NCBI GenBank assembly: GCA_013365365.1
Contig: JABVXU010000764.1
Span: forward strand, 1 to 21,884
DNA: 21,884 nt
Reading direction: 5' to 3'
Origin: Cruorifilaria tuberocauda
Taxonomy: Eukaryota > Nematoda > Chromadorea > Rhabditida > Onchocercidae
The position numbers were made by a program, and so were the translations under genes. Shown here piece after piece: positions 10,410 through 17,900 of the stretch (its first letter is position 1; each line of letters opens with the position of its first letter). Under the pieces are notes generated by a model. The model saw only the letters and a list, made by a program, of their open reading frames with translations, was not told the DNA's origin and searched no databases.

Positions 10410-11616
10410 GTTTGTTTTGTTTGTTTATTTTATCGCTATAGGATGAAAGAAAAAAAGGCAGGAATAAATTGCTATATAATAAATCATAGCAATATTGATT
10501 ACCGCATTCTTCATTCCAAATTTTATTTAATTTTTTTTTTGCAAGAAATCGTAAAATAATTTTTCAGTGAATTATTTTGGGAATTTTTTCGTCTATTTGA
10601 ATAAATTGTTTGAAAAATTATAGATTGATGAAAGTTAGTGAAAATGTTATCAAATTTTAATATGTTTTAAATTTGAGATGAAATTTTGAGATAATGCATA
10701 TTGTCTAATATTTGCCTTTCATTATAATTACAAAAATTGATCCATTTTACTTCAAATTTACTTCAAATGATTATCATTTCTGATTTTATCACTATTACAA
10801 AATTTTCGCAACAATCAAAGAATTAGTTGAATCAATGAATTAGTAAACAGATAAGCGGAAATTATTGTTTACCGAATATCAGTCTTAGAGAGTCTCAGAG
10901 ATAAAGAATATGATAATCGAATCGGATTAATCGGATAAGATACCGGAATGCAATTGAAGGATGATTCTTTTCATTTCTCTGTTATAAGTTATATATGAAA
11001 TATCTTTATCATCATCTCTTCTAAAATTTTTCAACCCGCAAATTTATCATTTATTCATAATTAAGACAAACTTTCCATTTTCGATTTGTAAACTTTCGAA
11101 TTTCTAAACAGTTTTCATGTGTGAATTAATCTAATTGATTAATTTTAATCAAATTTATCAGTGCATAGAAAAATGTTCCATTTACTACAATAATACAGTG
11201 GAATGTATTTTCCATTTGTAAACAAATTGATGGAATATTTTTATTGAATTATAAAGATTGATGACATATCATTAATTTTAATTTAGCTGGAGTTCATATC
11301 ATTTATCAGATAGGCATGATAAGATAGCATGAATGAAACGGTAAAAGGAAAATCTATTGTAGCAGCAAATATTACTGACAATTCAAATCAGAATCTTAAC
11401 TGTTTCATTCTTTCTCTTATTTAATCAGTATTTGTTAACTTTTTTTCGCTCATTTATTATTATCAGTGCTTTATTAATCCAATAACATTTATCAGTAACA
11501 GTGAAAATGAACGATTACTGCTACATCATATACAATATTGAAATTGAAATGTTTGTGGAATGGTACTTTTTATCCGTAATTAAATTATCATATCAGTCAT
11601 CCCTTTTCACTTCCTT

Positions 11617-11650
<34 letters not shown>

Positions 11651-11906
11651 TTTTTCTACTCTTAGGAATATTTTTTATCTAAAATTGTAATTTATTATTT
11701 TAAAACTAAATAATTACCTTAAATTTCATAAGATTTTGTTTATATTTTCAACAATTATTTTAAAAATTTATTAAAAAATATCGATTATTTGATTATTTTT
11801 TGATGATTAAATATCGATCATTTAATTTTATTTTTACTGATATAAATAAATAATGTAACAAATAAAAATGATCACTTTTCTCTTTCAACTTTTTTTGATC
11901 AGTCGA

Positions 11907-11940
<34 letters not shown>

Positions 11941-14900
11941 TACAGATAAAAATGATTATAAATAATATTATGATTTTTCTCGATCACTAAATTTTATTTT
12001 AAAAATGTTTTTTCTTGCTTACTTAATTTCATCTTTGCTGATAAATATAAATAAAATAACAAATAGAAATAATTTTTCTTTCTTTTTTTCAAGTTTTGCA
12101 ATTTCTGGATATTAACAATTTTGGTGCCTAGCACAGCAAATTCCACACAAATAGTTTTTTAATCATTCTATCAAATTCCATCAGCATAAATGGATCCTCT
12201 TTTTTTTTTCTTCATAAATATTGTTTGGGTTTTAGATATGCAATATATGTAAATGAAGATGTTAACCAAAGCTAACCAATACTACCACACTGTTAGCGAT
12301 TTGAAGCAGACAAATTTAGGATGGGGAAAAAAAAGTTTACTTTTTTACCTTTTCTCTCTCTTTATCTCTCTCTCTCTCTCTCTCTTTTGTAATTCCATCT
12401 TTTTTTTTTTCCATTTTATATCAAATAAGAATTTTGGCTATTTCTAAATGGACAAAATAATATTGGAAAAAATATTGTAAATGAAAAATGAAAAAAAAAG
12501 AAAGCTTCTTTTCTAAAACATTATTATTCAATTAATTAAAATAATTATTTCGAATGAAATTTTGCGTATAAGATTTAAATTCAAGTTTGAGATATAATTT
12601 AGGATAAAATGGTTATTATAAACAAATTTAATTCGTATTAAATCCATTTATTTTTCAATTTATTAAACATTATTATTAAATAAATTAAAATATAACTTAG
12701 AATGAAATTTTGAGTAATCAAATTCAAATTTAGGTTTGAGGTATAATTTATTATTATAAATAAATTTAATTCCTATTAAACTGATTGATTTTTTAAAATT
12801 GAAATCTATTATATACAATAAAAAACAAATAATTTTCTCTTTTTTTTTTGCTCTTTATTACACTTATTTTTGTGTACGGAATGATACCAAACAATCAACA
12901 AATGTACAGGCGCATTTTTACACAAATAATAGAATTCATATTAGTGATTTTTTTTTTTGTAACAAATGTTTTTATTGAAATGAGGTTTTTTTAAATTTAA
13001 TTTTTTTAGGATAGCAGTAAGTCGGATGAAACCGTTATCGGCACGATTACTTTTTATCAAACCGATAGTTGAAGATGGCGGTACGTACAAATGTGTGGTT
13101 AATGTTAACAATGGTAATGGTCAAACAAAGAATAAATCAACAAAGATATCATTTATACGTTTGTATTCCCTTTCTAAACATTATCCATTTATCAATTTAA
13201 ATTTTTAAAATTGAAAGAAACCGAAGTTTTTGTTTACAGTAAAATTCCAATTAATTTATCACTTAAGAATTTATTTAACAAAAAGATACGTACATTTCTT
13301 TTTTTTTTTGTTGTGTAAATCGAACGAAAAGGAAATGTAATACATCAACGGTTTAATTTTAATTAAAATTAAATCGAAATTGAAGAATATAAAATTTGAA
13401 ATAAAGTTAATTCTAGGATAAAGAAGAGGAAAGGAAAAATTTTTCTAATATCTATTATTTATGAAATGAGATTTGAAAATAAATATTTTGCAAAATTTAT
13501 GAGTAAATTAAATTTAATTGTTTTAGAAGCAGCAAAATTCATTGATGTTAAATTGGAACAACATCCGGAAGAGGGTGAAGATGCCGAGATTGTATGTCGA
13601 GTACGTGGTGATCCATCGTTGGAAATTTTTTGGCAATTTGAAGGCAAAACAATCCTTGAAGGTTTATTCATTTGATAATTGATAAAAGAAATTTAGTTTT
13701 TGAAAAAAAAAAATAGAACTTTGAAATGAAAAAAAAAATTTTTTTTGATAATTTCATTAAATAAATCTTTTCCTATTTTATCATTTATGAATTATATTAA
13801 AATGTGAAATTTTCAGAACATTAGTCAATATCATTGAAAATTTTATGTTATAAAAGTAATTGCAATTTCATTTCAAATTATCACTTTCTGTGAATGCATA
13901 TAAGTTTCATGTATTACATACTGATAAAATAAAAGATAAATAAAATACAAGAATAATTGTTTTGTTTTGTTTTAAATCTAAGTAAAAAAACTTTCTAGCA
14001 ATGCTAATTTGATTTCATGAAGGAGAGGGAGAGAGAGAGAGAGAGATAAAATCGTTATCATATTATTATTATCACCTTATAATCCATTGACATAATTCAT
14101 AAGAGAGAGAGGGAAAGAATTTTTTTGTATAAGTTATGATTCATTTTACGATATATACAATTGCATGAAGCATATTTCAAATAGCTGATATATAAAGTGA
14201 ATATCATTATTGAATAAAAAAAGTATGTATCGAAAAATATATATATGAAATTATTAATTTAATAATTTAAATTTCACAATTTAAAAAAATTTTTTTTTTT
14301 TTCTCGATTTCAAGCAAATATTTCGGAGGTTTTTTTTTTCCTTCATCTCACTTCTATATTCGAATTTGCTCTAACCTTTAAGATTGAAAATAAATTTTAT
14401 ATTCAAAAAGAAAAGAAACGATTAAAAAAAAATCTCACGGGAAACAAATTACTATTTTACATCACTGATATGAGGTGATCATACAAATCATGGGTTGTTT
14501 TATATGGCGACATAATGTGCCCTTGAAAGAATATGATATAAAATACAAAATATTGATTGATAAATAAAGAATTTTGTAATTCGTTAGAAGTAATTTTTAA
14601 TTCTTGAAAAATTCAATTCTTTAATTCTAATTTACAATTGAGTATATTAACAAAAAAAGTTATCATTTTAATTATCTGTAAGCAGCATAATATATTAGTT
14701 AATCAGGAATTCAAAAATCTAACCTTATGAATTTTATTTCCACATAAATCAGTAATCAATAAGTAATTAAAGTTAAGTAAAAAATAAATCAATAAGTAAG
14801 TGTTTTTTTTTTTTACTTAAGCAATCATTAAATAACGAATTAATTAATCAAACAATGAGTTATTTGAAATGATAATTCACAAGATTAAATTTTAAATTTA

Positions 14901-17900
14901 TAATTTAGTTTTAATGTATATGCAATAATGATTACTACTTATTTTAATTCAAATTTATATACTTATAGGTGGACCACGAAATTACGAATTCAAGGATGGA
15001 AATCAAATTTTAGTAATTCCAAAATATGATTCAAATTATGATGATGGCCAATATACGTGTAGTGCAGCACAGTTCTACTCTTTTGAAACTGTCACGATTA
15101 ATGTTACCGGATATAGTTCGTTAGATTTGTACAATTTTCATCATTTCATTTTTAAATTTCAAAGAAAAAAAGGAAATGAAAAAATTTTTTCAAATGTCTT
15201 ATTGAGATATCAAAATTATTTTTCTGAGAAATTATCAAATTTTCATCATTTCCAAATTGATCATTTTCGTACATTTTTTACTTCAAAAATTTTTTATAGC
15301 ACGTCCAAAAATAACAATACTTGATGGATCAGAAGCAGCACACGGTGTTGAAGGTCGTGATTTCGTAATTCGATGTCAAGCTGTCGGTAAACCTAAACCT
15401 TATTATCAATGGATAAAATATGTTGTTAGTTTTTTTTTTTTTTTTTGTTTACAAATTTTGCAGTAAAATTTTTTAAATCATAGTGTCTCCATTCTTGTCA
15501 TATCATACTTCTCAATATTTAAGAGAGAGAGTGAGAAAACAATAATTTAATCATGATAAAATTCGAATTGCTTATTTAAGCTTATACTTTATCATAATTT
15601 TTTAGGATGGAGATGAGGAAATCATTGTATCCTCCGAGAAATATGATATGAATGATGGTACTCTTCTAATTCGAGATTTAATCCCGGCAGATCGTGGTAC
15701 GTATAGTTGTATTGCTAAAAATGCTCTGGATGAAGCACGACTTGATTTCAACCTAACAGTTTTCAGTTAGTGTTTTTTTTATTTTGTTTTGTTTTGTGAA
15801 GTTTTAAATGATTTCTATTTGATGTTTTAGTTTATATTTTAATGAATTATAATATCTGCGATTTGAATATTTTTACTCATTGCATAAATTTATTATAATG
15901 GATTAATGATATTTCCGGAAATTTTAGGTAAACCAAAGTTAAAATTGCTGAAGAATTTAACAATTACACGTGGTGATACCGTAAAATTGGTGTGTGAATT
16001 TAGTGGTGATGGATATTTGACAGCTAAATGGTTACATCTTGGTCAGGAATGGCCAAGTAGATCAACGAATCAAGCTGAACGAATTTTAAATTTTAATTCG
16101 AGTTCATTTAACAAATATAATACTGTTGCTAGTAACAGTTTAAGTGCTGGAAATAATGCTCCTGCTTCTATGGTATAATCTTTATAATTTTAATTGTTTC
16201 TTTTTTTTGAATTTCGTATCTTCTTATTCTTGGTTATTTTATATGTTCAAACATTCATATTCTCTTTCAACTAAATTATATTTAAAAAAAAATTTATCAA
16301 AAATTTCAGGATAATCATATAACTGTTAATGAAGGTAATGGTATCATTATTTTAACACTAACAACCGTTGATGAAGATGATGCTGGTCAATATCAATGTG
16401 TAGCGGAAAATGAAGCTGGCACCGATCAAGGCTCAGTATTTCTATCTATTATTCGTAGGTTTTCAAATTTAACCTATTTTTGATTTAAATTTAAAATGAA
16501 GTTATTAGATTTAAATAAATGATTAAAATTTTTATTGCAATTTAGATGCTGCACGAATCGTTGATTATAGTGGAAAAAAACGAATCGTAAAAGGTGATAC
16601 GGCAACAATTTATTGCGGTGCAAGTGCTGTTCCAGAACCGATTTGGACCTGGACAGGTCCATCTGGTATCATTTATGCGGATGGTTCGAAGTATATCCTC
16701 GATACTCGAACTGTTACAACAGTTCTTACCGTAAGCATCTCCTTTTTTTCAATCTTTTATTAGATGTAGTAGAAAATCTCATCAGTTATAATGAGATTTT
16801 TTTGAAATTCAATTATTTAAATTTCTTTAAAAATTTAACTTTTAAATGGAGAAGTGGAGATTTTTGTTGAAGAAATTAAAATATGAAATATCAGGTACGA
16901 GATGTTAATGAGAACGATTTTGGTAAATATATCTGTATGGCTGATAATGGTATTGGTCCGCCAGATCAAGCTGAACTTCAGTTGATTGAAATTTGTTTGT
17001 TTTGTTCATTTGTTTCATTGTTCACTTTTTTTTGAATGTATTAAATTTTTTTATGATATTGTCGGTTGTAATCGTGAGATCAACATCATTCTTATTAATT
17101 AAATCAATTTAAATTTTCACGAAGCAATTTTTTGTGGAATGATCACGCTTAAAATTCATTCATCGTCAGTTAGTCAGGTTGAAATTTATGACCAAAGGAA
17201 ATTGATCTTTGATTGTAATCGTTTAGTTTTCAATTTTCAGTACCACCGTTAACGCCAAGCAAGCTAAATTGTCGTGAGCATAACTATCCAAATTTTGGTA
17301 TATGCACTATTGGTGATTTGAAAAATTCACCACCTGGCAAATTACCGTCAAATATTACGTTTTATATTGTATTTGAAGATAAGAAGGTTTGTTCTAACTC
17401 AGAAATTTAATATTTTAGAATCAAAGAATTATGAGCTACTTCTTCCTTTAAAGTAGTTTTTTGAATTTATTATTATAACTTTAAGCTTTATCTTTATTTC
17501 TTGGAAATGTATTCTAAAATTCAGGAAGTATAGAAGTATTGTTATACCTAAATAAATATGCTACACCAAACTTTTGGATAATCATTGCAATTTTTTTATC
17601 AAACAAATATGTTGCAGGCAGGAAGTGACGCCAATGAATTGAATGCCATGAATGTGACATTTGAATATGATGATAAAAATGAATTTAAATTTCATCATTT
17701 AAAACCGAGAAGCAGATATAAAGTTCAAGCACAAGCGATCAATGAAGCTGGTGTATCAGAAATGAGTGCCCCCGATTTCATCGAAACTACAGATCCATGG
17801 GGTATAGTTTTATTGGTAAATCGATAAATTAAAAATGAGAGAAAAGGATTAGTTAAGTTAAAGTTATTTTGTTTACTTGATTTTTTTCTCAATCACAATG

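Larger units (their letters stand above)
10410..13009 (+). other. intron 1 (within Ig1), 2.6 kb
   Basis: GTTTGT to TTTTTTTAG. It holds CT and TA microsatellites, a tandem duplication at 12516-12790, a looser duplication (about 11829-11895 against 12031-12100), and a group of GATA-type sites between about 10849 and 11500 (AGATAAG, GGATAAG, TGATAAG, TTATCAG). No further exon was found inside it. Confidence 0.8.
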
